The notes beneath the pieces are model-generated. The model worked only from the letters and a program-made list of their open reading frames with translations. It was not told where the DNA came from and made no database searches. A stretch of DNA of 27,654 bases, taken from NCBI GenBank assembly GCA_035697245.1, contig DASSDH010000092.1, positions 1 to 27,654 on the forward strand, written 5' to 3'. Each line of letters opens with the position of its first letter. The stretch's first letter is position 1. The DNA comes from JACVRX01 sp035697245. GTDB lineage: Bacteria > Actinomycetota > Actinomycetes > Jiangellales > Jiangellaceae. Shown in pieces: positions 7,383 to 14,803 of the stretch. Position numbers and translations under genes: made by a program.

Positions 7383-7575
7383 CTGGTCGCGCCGGCGCAC
7401 GATGGTGCGGCCGAGCGAGCGGACGTCAGGCGGGCGGGACTCGTCCTGTAGGTCGACGCCGAGCTGATCGACGAACTCGCTGGCGAGTTCGGGGTCGGTG
7501 ATCTCGTAGACCGACCGGACGACGTCCTTGGCTAGGTAGGCGGCACGACTCCCGCCGAGTTCGCGGATCAATGGT
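7383..7575 (-). pseudogene. ISL3-family transposase, internal fragment
   Basis: The minus strand encodes RELGGSRAAYLAKDVVRSVY, EITDPELASEFVDQLGVDLQ, then PPDVRSLGRTIVRRRDQIV. This is the insertion-domain-to-C-terminal part of ISL3 (DDE_Tnp_ISL3) transposases just before the SNGPTEA motif, which is missing. It is truncated at both ends and abuts the IS30 scrap in opposite orientation, so two insertion sequences have been broken and joined here. Confidence 0.6.
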
Positions 7576-7885
7576 AGTCGTCGAGCTCGGTAGCCGGAGT
7601 TAGACGACGTTGTCGTCGCTCGCCTTGTCGACGTGGACCGAGCGCGTCCGCTGACGGCGCCTGTCTCCCAGCCCTGAAGATCCCATCGGGACCCGGGCTG
7701 CGTGCCTGCCCGACCCGGTCCGGGCCTGGGCGCCTCGATAATCGACGCGCATCGTGTGCTGACCATCGCCGCAACCGAGCTCGCACGTGGCGGGCGCCGG
7801 CGCGCTCGCTCAACCCCACGGGTCCGGGTTGATGCCTGGCTGACGACCTCGAAGGTGGGGTCGTTCGACAACAGCGGAAGGGCCG
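7576..7885 (-). other. Eroded stretch between IS scraps and integrase
   Basis: 310 bases without a supported gene. Open frames exist on the minus strand, but their composition is arginine/proline-rich noise. Confidence 0.35.
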
Positions 7886-9532
7886 CTACCGGCCGTGGAC
7901 GACGCGTCCGAGGTGCTCGGCGGCCTTGCGGTCGGCGGAACGTCGTGCCTTTGCGTAGTGCTTGGCGAGCACCTGCGGTCCGTGGCCCTGACGCTGGGCG
8001 ACCATGCTGATGTTGAAGCCCGCATCGAGCAACTCGCTGGACGTGAACTTGCGAAGCGCAATGATCGAGCCGTCAAACATGGTGTGCGAACGATCACCTC
8101 GTGCCCGGACGGCTTCACGGCGCCTGGCGGACGCGACTGCGAGGGTGGCCCAACGTTCGCTGCGCCCGAGCTGCCTGCCGATCGCTTCGTAAGACATCCC
8201 GCCAGCGGGCGAGCGACCGGCCTGGCCGGCGCGGCGCTGCTTGGGCGGCAGCCGATACATGCGGAGCGCTTCGTCCTCGAGGGCGATCGTCTCGGCCCGC
8301 TTGTTGGCGATGCCGAGATGCTCCTTGAGCAGTGCGACGCGCTTGGTGACGTAGTCGGGCGGCATGGGGGCCGAGCAGTCGAGTGCCAGGCTGAAGACGA
8401 AGGCGTCGGGGGCGACCTTGAGCCCGCATAGTTCGGCTCGCTCGTCCATGTGGGCGCAGTGACGTAGGAGCATGTCCATCGTCTCGGGGTCGACGGCGAC
8501 CTTGCGTTCCTTTCGGGTCTTGGTGGGTTTGACCCGTTTGCCGTCGGTCGCGGCATCGACGGTGAGCTGGCCCTCGTCGGGGTGTAGGCGTGAACGTCGG
8601 ACGGTGACCAGTTCGCCGCGTCGCATGCCGGTCACGGCTCCGAGGGTCAGCAGGGGCGCGACGTCGGCCACGACCTCGACGGCAGTCTCGAGCAGCAGGC
8701 AAAGCTGCTCGACCTCCGGCGGCGTGTGCTCGCGGGACACGTGGACGCTCGTCGGAAGCTCGAAGTCCGCCATCGGGCTGCGCACGATGAGGCGGCGGCG
8801 TTTCGCCCACCGGAAGAACGGCGCGTAAAGACTCCTGGCATGGTTCATACGCGAGCGGCTCAGGCCCGTGCGCCGCATCTTCCCGAAGATCCGGTCGATG
8901 GCCGCCTCGTCGACGTCGCGGACCCGCCGCCCGCCGATCTCTGGGGCGAACCATCGCAGGTGCAAGCGCCGGTAGTCATCCACCGTGCGCGGCTCGCGGC
9001 CCTTCTCGCCCAACAGGTGCTCGACGAGGAACTGCTCGATCGCCTCGTCAACCGTCACATCCCGGTCCTGCCTGCGCTGGGGAAGCGGGTCGCGGCGAAC
9101 CTCCGCAACGAACGCGGCAAGCTCCCGCGTCGCCTCGATCTCGGTGTCGGCCTGCACGGTGCGATGCAGCCGGCGCACCCGCCCGTCGGTGTAGCGACCG
9201 GACGTGACCGTGAGCTTCCACACGCCCGGGCGAATCTCGGTCTTCGATCCCGTGCCCCGTGGAGCTCGCCGCCGGTCGGCCGCTGGGGACTCGCCACGCA
9301 AGGAGAGGTGCTCGACTCGCACGCACGCTTGGTCGTCCGGGCAGGCCTTGACGACGACACCGTCAGCGAGCGCGCCACGCGCCAACTCCCACGCAACGCG
9401 CCGCGCTGAGACGGTCTTGCTATCGACCTTCAGCTTCCCGGCGCCGTCGCTAGTCCTCGACCCCGTCCAGACGTGGTGCTCGCCGGAACGATCGACCTTC
9501 GCCTCGAAACGGTTCCTCAGGCTCTCACTCAA
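7886..9532 (-). CDS. int: Tyrosine recombinase (integrase) with HNH-like N-terminus and HTH insert
   Basis: TTG at 9532 is taken as start because GGGGGA lies 8 bases upstream. A longer frame continues through the tRNA-Lys gene and cannot be real. 548 residues. Residues ~9-76 (FEAKVDRSGEHHVWTGSRTS, RRVAWELARG, CVRVEHLSL) resemble an HNH-endonuclease fold of the HNH_3 kind but lack the paired histidines. Residues ~95-150 are an arm-site-binding-like domain, ~158-255 the core-binding SAM-like domain, and ~265-548 the catalytic domain. Visible catalytic residues are R304 (TGMRRGEL), K near 341, R494 (IALRK), H517 (QGHG) and Y526 (KHYAK). Box II has Ile for the usual first His, and Lys after Arg. 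About 100 extra residues (~390-488) precede box II and contain GGMSYEAIGRQLGRSERWAT, a helix-turn-helix-like segment. It probably integrates at the adjacent tRNA-Lys. Confidence 0.87.
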   Translation of the reverse strand: MSESLRNRFEAKVDRSGEHHVWTGSRTSDGAGKLKVDSKTVSARRVAWELARGALADGVVVKACPDDQACVRVEHLSLRGESPAADRRRAPRGTGSKTEIRPGVWKLTVTSGRYTDGRVRRLHRTVQADTEIEATRELAAFVAEVRRDPLPQRRQDRDVTVDEAIEQFLVEHLLGEKGREPRTVDDYRRLHLRWFAPEIGGRRVRDVDEAAIDRIFGKMRRTGLSRSRMNHARSLYAPFFRWAKRRRLIVRSPMADFELPTSVHVSREHTPPEVEQLCLLLETAVEVVADVAPLLTLGAVTGMRRGELVTVRRSRLHPDEGQLTVDAATDGKRVKPTKTRKERKVAVDPETMDMLLRHCAHMDERAELCGLKVAPDAFVFSLALDCSAPMPPDYVTKRVALLKEHLGIANKRAETIALEDEALRMYRLPPKQRRAGQAGRSPAGGMSYEAIGRQLGRSERWATLAVASARRREAVRARGDRSHTMFDGSIIALRKFTSSELLDAGFNISMVAQRQGHGPQVLAKHYAKARRSADRKAAEHLGRVVHGR

Positions 9533-9551
9533 CGCACGTCCCCCACGTGTC

Positions 9552-9623
9552 GAGGTGTAAGCGAGAGGTGTAACAGAAGGTGTAAGGCACCTCAAGTGCA
9601 AGGCGCCGCGTTCCTTACACCTC
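9552..9623 (-). repeat. Arm-type repeats upstream of the integrase
   Basis: GAGGTGTAA at 9552-9560 and 9565-9573, AAGGTGTAA at 9577-9585, and an inverted copy TTACACCTC at 9615-9623. Three direct copies spaced 13 and 12 bp plus one inverted copy, lying between the integrase start and tRNA-Lys, look like integrase arm or excisionase sites. They may also control the integrase promoter. Confidence 0.6.
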
Positions 9624-9636
9624 GCCGGATAACCTA

Positions 9637-9670
9637 GAAGGCCCTGGTCAGTGCTCTGACCAGGGCCTTC
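9637..9670 (-). terminator. Terminator after tRNA-Lys
   Basis: Perfect 15-bp inverted repeat (GAAGGCCCTGGTCAG 9637-9651, CTGACCAGGGCCTTC 9656-9670) with the four-base loop TGCT, 6 bases beyond the tRNA 3' end. There is no strong U tract, so it is likely a bidirectional or factor-assisted terminator. Confidence 0.7.
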
Positions 9671-9675
9671 GTGCG

Positions 9676-9748
9676 TACCCCCCCTGGGACTCGAACCCAG
9701 AACCTGCGGATTAAGAGTCCGTTGCTCTGCCAGTTGAGCTAGAGGGGC
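9676..9748 (-). tRNA. tRNA-Lys(CTT)
   Basis: Complete cloverleaf on the minus strand: acceptor GCCCCTC pairing with GGGGGGT, D arm AGCTCAACTGGCAGAGC, anticodon loop ACTCTTAATCC with CTT, T arm CTGGG-TTCGAGT-CCCAG, discriminator A, CCA not encoded. It is the likely target of the integrase at 7886-9532. No second copy of its 3' end is found in the window. Confidence 0.93.
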
Positions 9749-10134
9749 ACGGGGCCGGCCAGGATAGCAGCGGACCCCGGGCGTGACCGAGGGCTTCGAG
9801 CTCCGACCGTCCGGAGCGGACCGCAGGAGTCCGGGCTCGATTCGGGCCCGCCCGTACGCGTCGAGCAGCGCCTCCCGGACCCCGGGGTCGACAGCTTCGA
9901 CGTCATGCTCACGCAGTTGCCACATATAGAGGTGACGACCGCCACCACCGTCGGGACCTGCCCCCCCAACTCGTCGAGCCCTGCGACCTGGTACCAGCGG
10001 GTGCTTGTCACACCCGAACCGGCTCGTGTGGGCCGCTCGCGTTGGAGCGAGCCAGACCGACACCTAGTGGCCTCGCCGTGTACCGCTCGGCCCCGTGATC
10101 GACACTGTCCGGGGAGACGGGGAGGAGAGCTTTC
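9749..10134 (-). other. Gene-poor stretch upstream of tRNA-Lys
   Basis: About 385 bases. On the minus strand 9780-9930 reads HLYMWQLREHDVEAVDPGVR, EALLDAYGRARIEPGLLR with coding-like codon use, but it has no start or stop of its own and runs into the tRNA. It may be a scrap of a gene. A ribosome-site-like GGGGAGGAGAG at about 10120-10130 serves the next gene. Confidence 0.35.
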
Positions 10135-10839
10135 GTGACGGCATCGGGTGGCATCTCGGCCGAATCGCTGCGCACCACGCGGGCTTCGCTGCATGCAGTG
10201 GCCGAACACGTGATGGCGGCGAGCCAATATGCGTCCAAGCGGCGGATCGGCCTGCGCCAAGCGACGGGCGGCTTCGCCACCCAACCCTTCGTGGTCGACG
10301 GCGTTGAGCGACGCCTCGCCGTGGTCGGTACCGAGCTGGTCGCGCTGGACGACCGCCAGGGTGAGGCGACCGAGCGGCGCGTCCCGATCACCAGCCTGCG
10401 CGCCGCCGCCAGCCTGACCGGCGGACCGGTCGGGATGCCGTCCGACGTCTACAGGCCCTCACCGATGCTCGACCCGGACGGCGAGCTAGCGCTCGACTCC
10501 GACGCCGCTGGGCTCGTCGCGGACTTCTACGCGCTCGTGCAGGCGGCGCTGACGGTGTTCGCTGCCGAGCTCGCGGGGGAGGGCCCGTCCGAGAGCCAGC
10601 TGTGGCCCGAGCACTTCGACCTGGCCACGATCATCTCAGAGGTCACCTACGGGGGCTCGCCCGGCGACGCAGGCCACGACGAGCCCTATCTCTACGTCGG
10701 ACCGTTCGAACCGCCCCCACGCGGCGGTTTCTGGAACGAGCCGTTCGGGGCTAGCCGGCCGTGGGCCGAGATCGCCGGTGTCGACGATGCGGTCAGGTTC
10801 TTCCGTGAGGGACGAGCGGCGAGGAGCGACAACGCGTGA
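10135..10839 (+). CDS. Conserved-looking hypothetical protein, 234 residues
   Basis: GTG 10135 is preceded by GGGGAGGAGAG at 7 bases, a strong site. The N-terminal half (LHAVAEHVMAASQYASKRRI, GGFATQPFVVDGVERRLAVV, GTELVALD) looks like a helix followed by a small beta domain. The C-terminal half (LVADFYALVQAALTVFAAEL, SQLWPEHFDLATIISEVTYG, GFWNEPFGASRPWAEI) is helical with aromatic motifs. Acidic overall, cytoplasmic, no signal peptide or membrane helix. I have the impression of similar proteins in other actinobacteria but no assigned function. It stands alone between tRNA-Lys and a convergent SDR gene, so context gives no clue. Confidence 0.75.
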   Translation: MTASGGISAESLRTTRASLHAVAEHVMAASQYASKRRIGLRQATGGFATQPFVVDGVERRLAVVGTELVALDDRQGEATERRVPITSLRAAASLTGGPVGMPSDVYRPSPMLDPDGELALDSDAAGLVADFYALVQAALTVFAAELAGEGPSESQLWPEHFDLATIISEVTYGGSPGDAGHDEPYLYVGPFEPPPRGGFWNEPFGASRPWAEIAGVDDAVRFFREGRAARSDNA

Positions 10840-10945
10840 CGCGGGGGCATCCCCGCCCACGGAAACCACCGCACGGAGTGGGACGCCGGCTGTCGCGTCG
10901 ACTTCCCCAATCCGGAGCATCGCTGAGTTTGGTGCCGAGCGTCGC

Positions 10946-11701
10946 TCAGACGAAGAGACTTCGGCCGCCGTCGACGACGATGCGCTGACCGGTCACGAAG
11001 CCCGACCTGTCGGAGGCCAGGAAGCTCACCACGTGGGCGATGTCCTCGGGGGTGCCCCAGCGACCCGCAGGCACCGAGGCGAGGTACGCGGCCCTGATGT
11101 CCTCGGATACGTCGGCGTGGCGCTCCACCGGGATGAAGCCGGGCGCAACCGCGTTCACGGTGATCCCGAAGGGTGCGAGCTCGCGGGCCCAGCTGCGGGT
11201 GAGCCCGATCTGAGCACTCTTGGCCGTGGCGTAGGCGGATCGGCCCGGCGGTGGCCGGTCGGCGACCTCGGAGTCGATCTGGATGATCCGGCCGAATCGC
11301 CGGGACTGCATTCCCGGGATCACCGCCCGGCCGAGGAGCACTGGGCTCTTGACGAAGAAGTCGAGTTGGTCGACGTGTTCGTCCCACCCCACCTCGGTGA
11401 GTGGCGCTTCCGGCTGGGAACCCGTTGCGTTGAGCACGAGAACGTCCACGGGGCCGAGGGAGCCGTCGATCGCGGTTACCAGCCGGCCGACGTCCCCCTC
11501 GTCGGTGACGTCGGCCGGAAAGTCCTCGGCGGTTCCACCATCCTCCCGGATGGATACGGCGACCTCCAGCGCCTCTGCCTGGTCGTGCAGACCGTTCACG
11601 GCGACCCAACAGCCATCGGCGCCGAGTCGCCGTGCGATGGCGCTCCCCAGGCCACGTGAGCTCCCGGTCACCAGGGCGACGCGTGGCCGCGGTTGAGTCA
11701 C
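10946..11701 (-). CDS. SDR-family NAD(P)-dependent oxidoreductase (FabG-like)
   Basis: GTG 11701 begins MTQPRPRVALVTGSSRGLGS; the open frame continues upstream but without Rossmann-fold sequence. 251 residues, the classical short-chain dehydrogenase length. Visible motifs: cofactor loop TGSSRGLG (residues 12-19), LNATG in place of NNAG, a serine in QIDSEVADR, catalytic YATAK, then APGFIPVERH, and the C-terminal GFVTGQRIVVDGG that closes the active site. An arginine right after the first serines and an aspartate in the DVTDE segment suggest NADP(H), but this is weak. It reduces a ketone or oxidises an alcohol; the substrate is unknown. It follows, on the same strand, a scrap of a hotdog-like gene. 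Confidence 0.9.
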   Translation of the reverse strand: MTQPRPRVALVTGSSRGLGSAIARRLGADGCWVAVNGLHDQAEALEVAVSIREDGGTAEDFPADVTDEGDVGRLVTAIDGSLGPVDVLVLNATGSQPEAPLTEVGWDEHVDQLDFFVKSPVLLGRAVIPGMQSRRFGRIIQIDSEVADRPPPGRSAYATAKSAQIGLTRSWARELAPFGITVNAVAPGFIPVERHADVSEDIRAAYLASVPAGRWGTPEDIAHVVSFLASDRSGFVTGQRIVVDGGRSLFV

Positions 11702-11708
11702 GTGCCGA

Positions 11709-11885
11709 TCATTCCACCCGTCCCATGCCCGGGCCGATGGAGATCGAGATCCAGCTGGCTTCGGCGACCCCCACCAGGTTGCCCGACCGGTCGTAGACGA
11801 CTGAGCGGCTGAACAGCTTGCGGCCGTCGGGGTGGAGCTACGCAGCAGCACCTCCACGGGCCCGGATCCCAGGTGCCCGCCCACG
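11709..11885 (-). pseudogene. C-terminal scrap of a thioesterase-like (hotdog) protein
   Basis: The minus strand encodes LHPDGRKLFSRSVVYDRSGN, LVGVAEASWISISIGPGMGR ending at TGA 11709-11711: two long antiparallel strands as at the end of PaaI-like hotdog thioesterases. Upstream, VGGHLGSGPVEVLLR lies in a different frame and a one-base shift near 11835 would join them. No N-terminal part is found. It ends 8 bases before the SDR start, so it was probably the first gene of that operon. The family is tentative. Confidence 0.35.
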
Positions 11886-12173
11886 CTCGGGCGAGTCGGA
11901 TGCGACGATGGTGCGGGCGACCGCTTGCACGGCGGTTGCAAGCCGGTTGCATTGGCGAGCGGTGGCGGAGCGTTGGCGATGAGAGAGGCAAAGGTGATGA
12001 CAGGCGGCGGGGATGCGCTGCGAATGGAGGTGCTCGGCCCCCCTGCGGGTCAGCGCGCGGCGACCGGCGATGCGAGATGAACCCGTTCGGCTGACGAATC
12101 CGGCTTCCTGCCTACGCCCGGGAACTGCGTCGCGGCGCTCGGGCCTGCGCGCCGAGGAGGGTACCCTCTGGCC
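11886..12173 (-). other. Upstream remnant/intergenic region
   Basis: No supported gene. It probably holds the eroded 5' part of the hotdog-like gene and the promoter of the GlsB-like gene. GGGTACCC at about 12159-12166, just before GTG 12174, is the only notable motif. Confidence 0.3.
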
Positions 12174-12440
12174 GTGCTGTTGCTCGCGATCGTGGGGATC
12201 GGGCTTTTTGCTGGCGCAGTCGCTCAGCTCATCCTTGGTGCCGGCGTGTTTGGGATCAACTGGGCCGAAGCCATCGTCGCCGGCCTCGTGGGGTCGTTCG
12301 TGGGCGGGTTGCTCGTCAGCATCCTTTCTGGCGATGGAATCAGGCTGCGCGCCAGCGGCCTCATCGGCTCGATTGTCGGTGCGATCGTGGTAACAGCCGC
12401 CTACCGCTGGTACCAAGGCCGCCGCAGTCGTGTCGCCTGA
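12174..12440 (+). CDS. GlsB/YeaQ/YmgE-family stress-response membrane protein
   Basis: GTG 12174, 88 residues, the usual family length. Three hydrophobic segments: LLLAIVGIGLFAGAVAQLIL, then INWAEAIVAGLVGSFVGGLL, and LIGSIVGAIVVTAAYRWYQG, with the glycine-rich pattern typical of transglycosylase-associated proteins. A short basic tail follows. Members are small inner-membrane proteins often induced by stress; the molecular role is unknown. A GGGTACCCT sequence about 8 bases before GTG may be an extended -10 box, which would make the mRNA nearly leaderless. Confidence 0.85.
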   Translation: MLLLAIVGIGLFAGAVAQLILGAGVFGINWAEAIVAGLVGSFVGGLLVSILSGDGIRLRASGLIGSIVGAIVVTAAYRWYQGRRSRVA

Positions 12441-12488
12441 GCAGAGCCGCGTCGCCCAGCCCCCGGTCTGAACAGGGCTTCGGCGTGG

Positions 12489-12563
12489 GGTGACCGAGGG
12501 GACTTGAACCCCCGACCTTCAGGGCCACAACCTGACGCTCTAACCACCTGAGCTACGGCCACC
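12489..12563 (-). tRNA. tRNA-His(GTG)
   Basis: Complete on the minus strand: acceptor GTGGCCG/CGGTCAC, the extra G(-1) at 12563 opposite C73 that marks tRNA-His, D arm GCTCAGGTGGTTAGAGC, anticodon GTG in the loop TTGTGGC, T arm GGGGG-TTCAAGT-CCCCT. CCA is not encoded at the 3' end. Confidence 0.93.
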
Positions 12564-12663
12564 ACGGGACGGATCAGCCTACCCGACGGCGCGCGAGCCC
12601 TCGCCAGCCGAAGCACGGCTATCCCGTGGCCGGGCTGCCGCGTCACTAGCGTGGTGCCGGTAC

Positions 12664-12737
12664 GCCCCCGTAGCTCAGCTGGATAGAGCGGCTGCCTTCT
12701 AAGCAGCGGGTCGTGGGTTCGAGTCCTACCGGGGGCG
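12664..12737 (+). tRNA. tRNA-Arg(TCT), element attachment target
   Basis: Acceptor GCCCCCG pairs with CGGGGGC, D arm GCTCAGCTGGATAGAGC, anticodon stem GCTGC/GCAGC around CTTCTAA with TCT, T arm GTGGG-TTCGAGT-CCTAC, discriminator G. Bases 12696 onward are repeated exactly at 24692-24736, so integration restored the 3' half of this gene and it remains functional. Confidence 0.95.
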
Positions 12738-12740
12738 CAA
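12696..12740 (+). repeat. attL: 45-bp direct repeat, tRNA-Arg 3' part
   Basis: Identical to 24692-24736. It begins in the anticodon loop (CTTCTAAG) and runs past the discriminator to GCGCAA. Similarity continues weakly for 20 more bases (17 of 20 identical, ending TAGCTGGGCA). Confidence 0.92.
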
Positions 12741-12825
12741 GATGGCGGTTTAGCTGGGCAAACGTGGTGATTGTCAGGACCCTTGGTCCCAGCACAGAGC
12801 TGCTGAAACGGATAACGTGCCTTGA

Positions 12826-13722
12826 GTGGATAACGAAATCGGGTCTCTGCTGGCCTCCTGGCAGCGCTCGTTGCGTGCCCGCAACCTGGCGCCGAAGACC
12901 ATCAAGACCTACCTCGAAGCCGCAGGTCAGCTGGTCGATCACGTGACCGCCGCCGGGGTTCAGGACGTCGCCGACATCGAGCGCCACCACATCGAGGAGT
13001 TCATCGCCGAGCAGGTCGAGACCCGGTCGGCAGCGACTGCCTCGGTGCGGTTTCGGGCCCTCCAGCAGCTCTTCACCTGGTGCCTGAACGAGGAGGAGCT
13101 GGAGGTCAACCCGATGGCCAACATGCGGCCGCCGCTGGTGCCCGAGCGCCCGGTGCCGGTGCTCTCCGAGGACAAGGCTCGGGCGCTGCTGAAGGCGTGC
13201 GCCGGCTCCGGGTTCGTGCCGCGGCGGGACACGGCGATCGTGCGCCTCTTCCTCGACACCGGCATGCGCCTCAGCGAGCTGACGAAGCTGCGCGTCGACG
13301 AGGTCGACCTCGACGACGACGTCGCCATCGTGACCGGCAAGGGCCGTCGCCCCCGGACGTGCCCGTTCGGCTCGAGGACCGCGCAGGCGCTCGATCGCTA
13401 CCTGCGCGCCCGCTCCCGCCATCCGCAAGCGCAGCTGCCAGCGCTGTGGCTGGGTGCCAATGGCCGGGCGGCGATGACCGACAACGGCATCGCCCAGATG
13501 ATCCGCAAGCGGGGGAGGGAGGCCGGCATCGAGGGCCTCCATCCGCACATGCTGCGCCACACGTTCGCCCACGCCTGGCTGGCCGAGGGCGGCAACGAGG
13601 GCGACCTGATGCGCCTGGCCGGATGGAAGAGCCGCCAGATGCTGAGCCGCTACGGCGCCAGCGCCGCCGACCAGCGCGCTCGGGAAGCCCATCGGCACCA
13701 CGGCCTGGGCGATCGGCTGTGA
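12826..13722 (+). CDS. int: Tyrosine recombinase, XerC/D-like integrase of the element
   Basis: GTG 12826, 298 residues. Residues 1-105 are the SAM-like core-binding domain (SWQRSLRARNLAPKTIKTYL, FRALQQLFTWCLNEEELEVN). Residues 112-298 are the catalytic domain with the full set of residues: R148 (DTGMRLSEL), K172 (VTGKGRRPR), H241 and R244 (HPHMLRHTFAHAWL), W267 in place of the second His (AGWKSR), nucleophile Y276 (LSRYGA). There is no arm-binding domain, so it is of the compact XerC/D type. It lies 88 bases after the tRNA-Arg 3' end and reads away from it, so it is the integrase of the 12-kb element. A strong hairpin follows the stop codon. Confidence 0.93.
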   Translation: MDNEIGSLLASWQRSLRARNLAPKTIKTYLEAAGQLVDHVTAAGVQDVADIERHHIEEFIAEQVETRSAATASVRFRALQQLFTWCLNEEELEVNPMANMRPPLVPERPVPVLSEDKARALLKACAGSGFVPRRDTAIVRLFLDTGMRLSELTKLRVDEVDLDDDVAIVTGKGRRPRTCPFGSRTAQALDRYLRARSRHPQAQLPALWLGANGRAAMTDNGIAQMIRKRGREAGIEGLHPHMLRHTFAHAWLAEGGNEGDLMRLAGWKSRQMLSRYGASAADQRAREAHRHHGLGDRL

Positions 13723-13736
13723 GCCGGAACGAAGAA

Positions 13737-13759
13737 CGACCCCCCGTGAGGGGGGTCGT
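13737..13759 (+). terminator. Hairpin terminator after integrase
   Basis: Inverted repeat ACGACCCCC (13737-13745) / GGGGGTCGT (13751-13759) with loop GTGAG, 15 bases after the integrase stop. GC-rich and without a U tract, as is common in actinobacteria. Confidence 0.6.
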
Positions 13760-13846
13760 CGGGCCGGCGATCCGGAAACCACCGGCGGGGCTGCCAATCA
13801 ACCTAGCGTCGCCGCAGACCAACACCAAGCCTCTCGGGAGTTCGAT

Positions 13847-14461
13847 GTGACCGACGTCGTTGCCTACGTCGATGGCTTCAACCTCTACAACGGGCTCCGT
13901 AAGAAGCACGGTCGCCGCTACTTGTGGCTCGACCTGGAAGCGCTGTGCGCCAGCCTCCTCCTGTCCGACCAGCGGCTCTCGGCAGTCCGGTACTTCACCG
14001 CCACCGTGCGCCGGAAGCCCGCGAGCCTCCGCCGTCAGCAGGCGTACTGGTATGCCCTCGAGGCGCAGTGCCGTCGGATCACGATCGAGCTGGGGCGCTT
14101 CCAACAGAAGAGTGTCACCTGCCGGTCCTGCCGGAACACGTGGCTGTCCTACGAGGAGAAGGAGACAGACGTGGCGATCGCTGTGGGGTTGGTCGAGGAC
14201 GCGGCCAGCCGCCGGTTTGATACCGCGCTCGTCGTATCCGCGGACGGCGACCTGTGCCCGGCGGTCAGGGCGGTCCAACGGATACATCCATCAGCGAAGG
14301 TCGTCGCCGCGTTTCCTCCGGCCCGCCGATCCGATGAGCTGCGCAACGCGGTGGACGCCTCGTTCACCATCGCCGAAAGGAAGCTTCAGCGTGCCCTGCT
14401 TCCCGACAAGGTCGTCGGGCCAGGCGGGAAGGTTGTCGCGCGTCCAGGCAGGTGGCGGTGA
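13847..14461 (+). CDS. NYN-domain (PIN-like) ribonuclease-type protein
   Basis: GTG 13847, 204 residues. The NYN fold is shown by the N-terminal strand with catalytic aspartate VVAYVDGFNLYNGLR (D9), the middle acid in EKETDVAIAVGLVEDA (D108), and the late strand VVSADGDLCPAV (D133/D135), followed by AVQRIHPSAKVVAAFPP. These acids form the metal site of NYN/LabA/DUF88 nucleases, which act on RNA. TCRSCRNTW (residues ~91-99) adds a single CxxC just before the middle acid, perhaps half of a zinc site. The C-terminal ~30 residues are basic. It stands between the integrase terminator and small element genes. NYN proteins in mobile elements may act in RNA processing, toxin or defence roles; nothing here decides which. 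Confidence 0.85.
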   Translation: MTDVVAYVDGFNLYNGLRKKHGRRYLWLDLEALCASLLLSDQRLSAVRYFTATVRRKPASLRRQQAYWYALEAQCRRITIELGRFQQKSVTCRSCRNTWLSYEEKETDVAIAVGLVEDAASRRFDTALVVSADGDLCPAVRAVQRIHPSAKVVAAFPPARRSDELRNAVDASFTIAERKLQRALLPDKVVGPGGKVVARPGRWR

Positions 14462-14531
14462 TGGCGTCGGCTCGCGTCGCCGGCGAGACCAAACTGTTCG
14501 CATCAACCTCACCTGCCGAGGCTGACACCCC

Positions 14532-14789
14532 GTGACCTTGTTCCACTTCACCCTCACGATTGATGGCGCCGACATCCTGACGGACGATGCGATCAACGCC
14601 CTCTACGAAGCGGGCTGCGACGACGCGACGTTCGGCGTCTCTGACGGCGTTCAGACGGGCGAGTTCGATCGCGAGGCCGCTGACTTCGCCGACGCGGTGG
14701 CCAGTGCGATCAAGGCAGTCGAGGCAGCCGTGCGAGGAGCCTTGGTCGTTGACGTCCATCGTGAACTTGAAGCCGCGGCCGCTGGCTGA
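14532..14789 (+). CDS. Small hypothetical protein (short form of an HTH-associated family)
   Basis: GTG 14532, 85 residues: FHFTLTIDGADILTDDAINA, then LYEAGCDDATFGVSDGVQTG, EFDREAADFADAVASAIKAV. I recognise this opening (a beta strand, EAGCDDATFG, DREA and a helix running into a dimer-like region) from actinobacterial proteins of ~150 residues that go on to a helix-turn-helix. Here the frame stops before any HTH, so it is either a truncated copy or a short variant. It starts 70 bases after the NYN gene on the same strand, so co-transcription is likely. Function unknown. Confidence 0.6.
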   Translation: MTLFHFTLTIDGADILTDDAINALYEAGCDDATFGVSDGVQTGEFDREAADFADAVASAIKAVEAAVRGALVVDVHRELEAAAAG

Positions 14790-14803
14790 GGCGTCGCACT
14801 GCG

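Noticed and set aside
9533..10063. In-frame extension of the integrase upstream to 10063
   Set aside because: It translates straight through tRNA-Lys and the terminator. TTG 9532 has a ribosome site and begins the recognisable domain.
12826..13722. Assigning the integrase as chromosomal xerC/xerD
   Set aside because: It lies 88 bases from a tRNA whose 3' part is duplicated 12 kb away, which marks an element integrase.
12646..13797. 383-codon minus-strand frame opposite the XerC/D-like integrase
   Set aside because: It crosses the tRNA-Arg gene, and the plus strand encodes an integrase with complete catalytic residues.
13271..14287. 338-codon minus-strand frame over the integrase end and NYN gene
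   Set aside because: Both plus-strand genes are well supported; the antisense product is arginine/glycine-rich.
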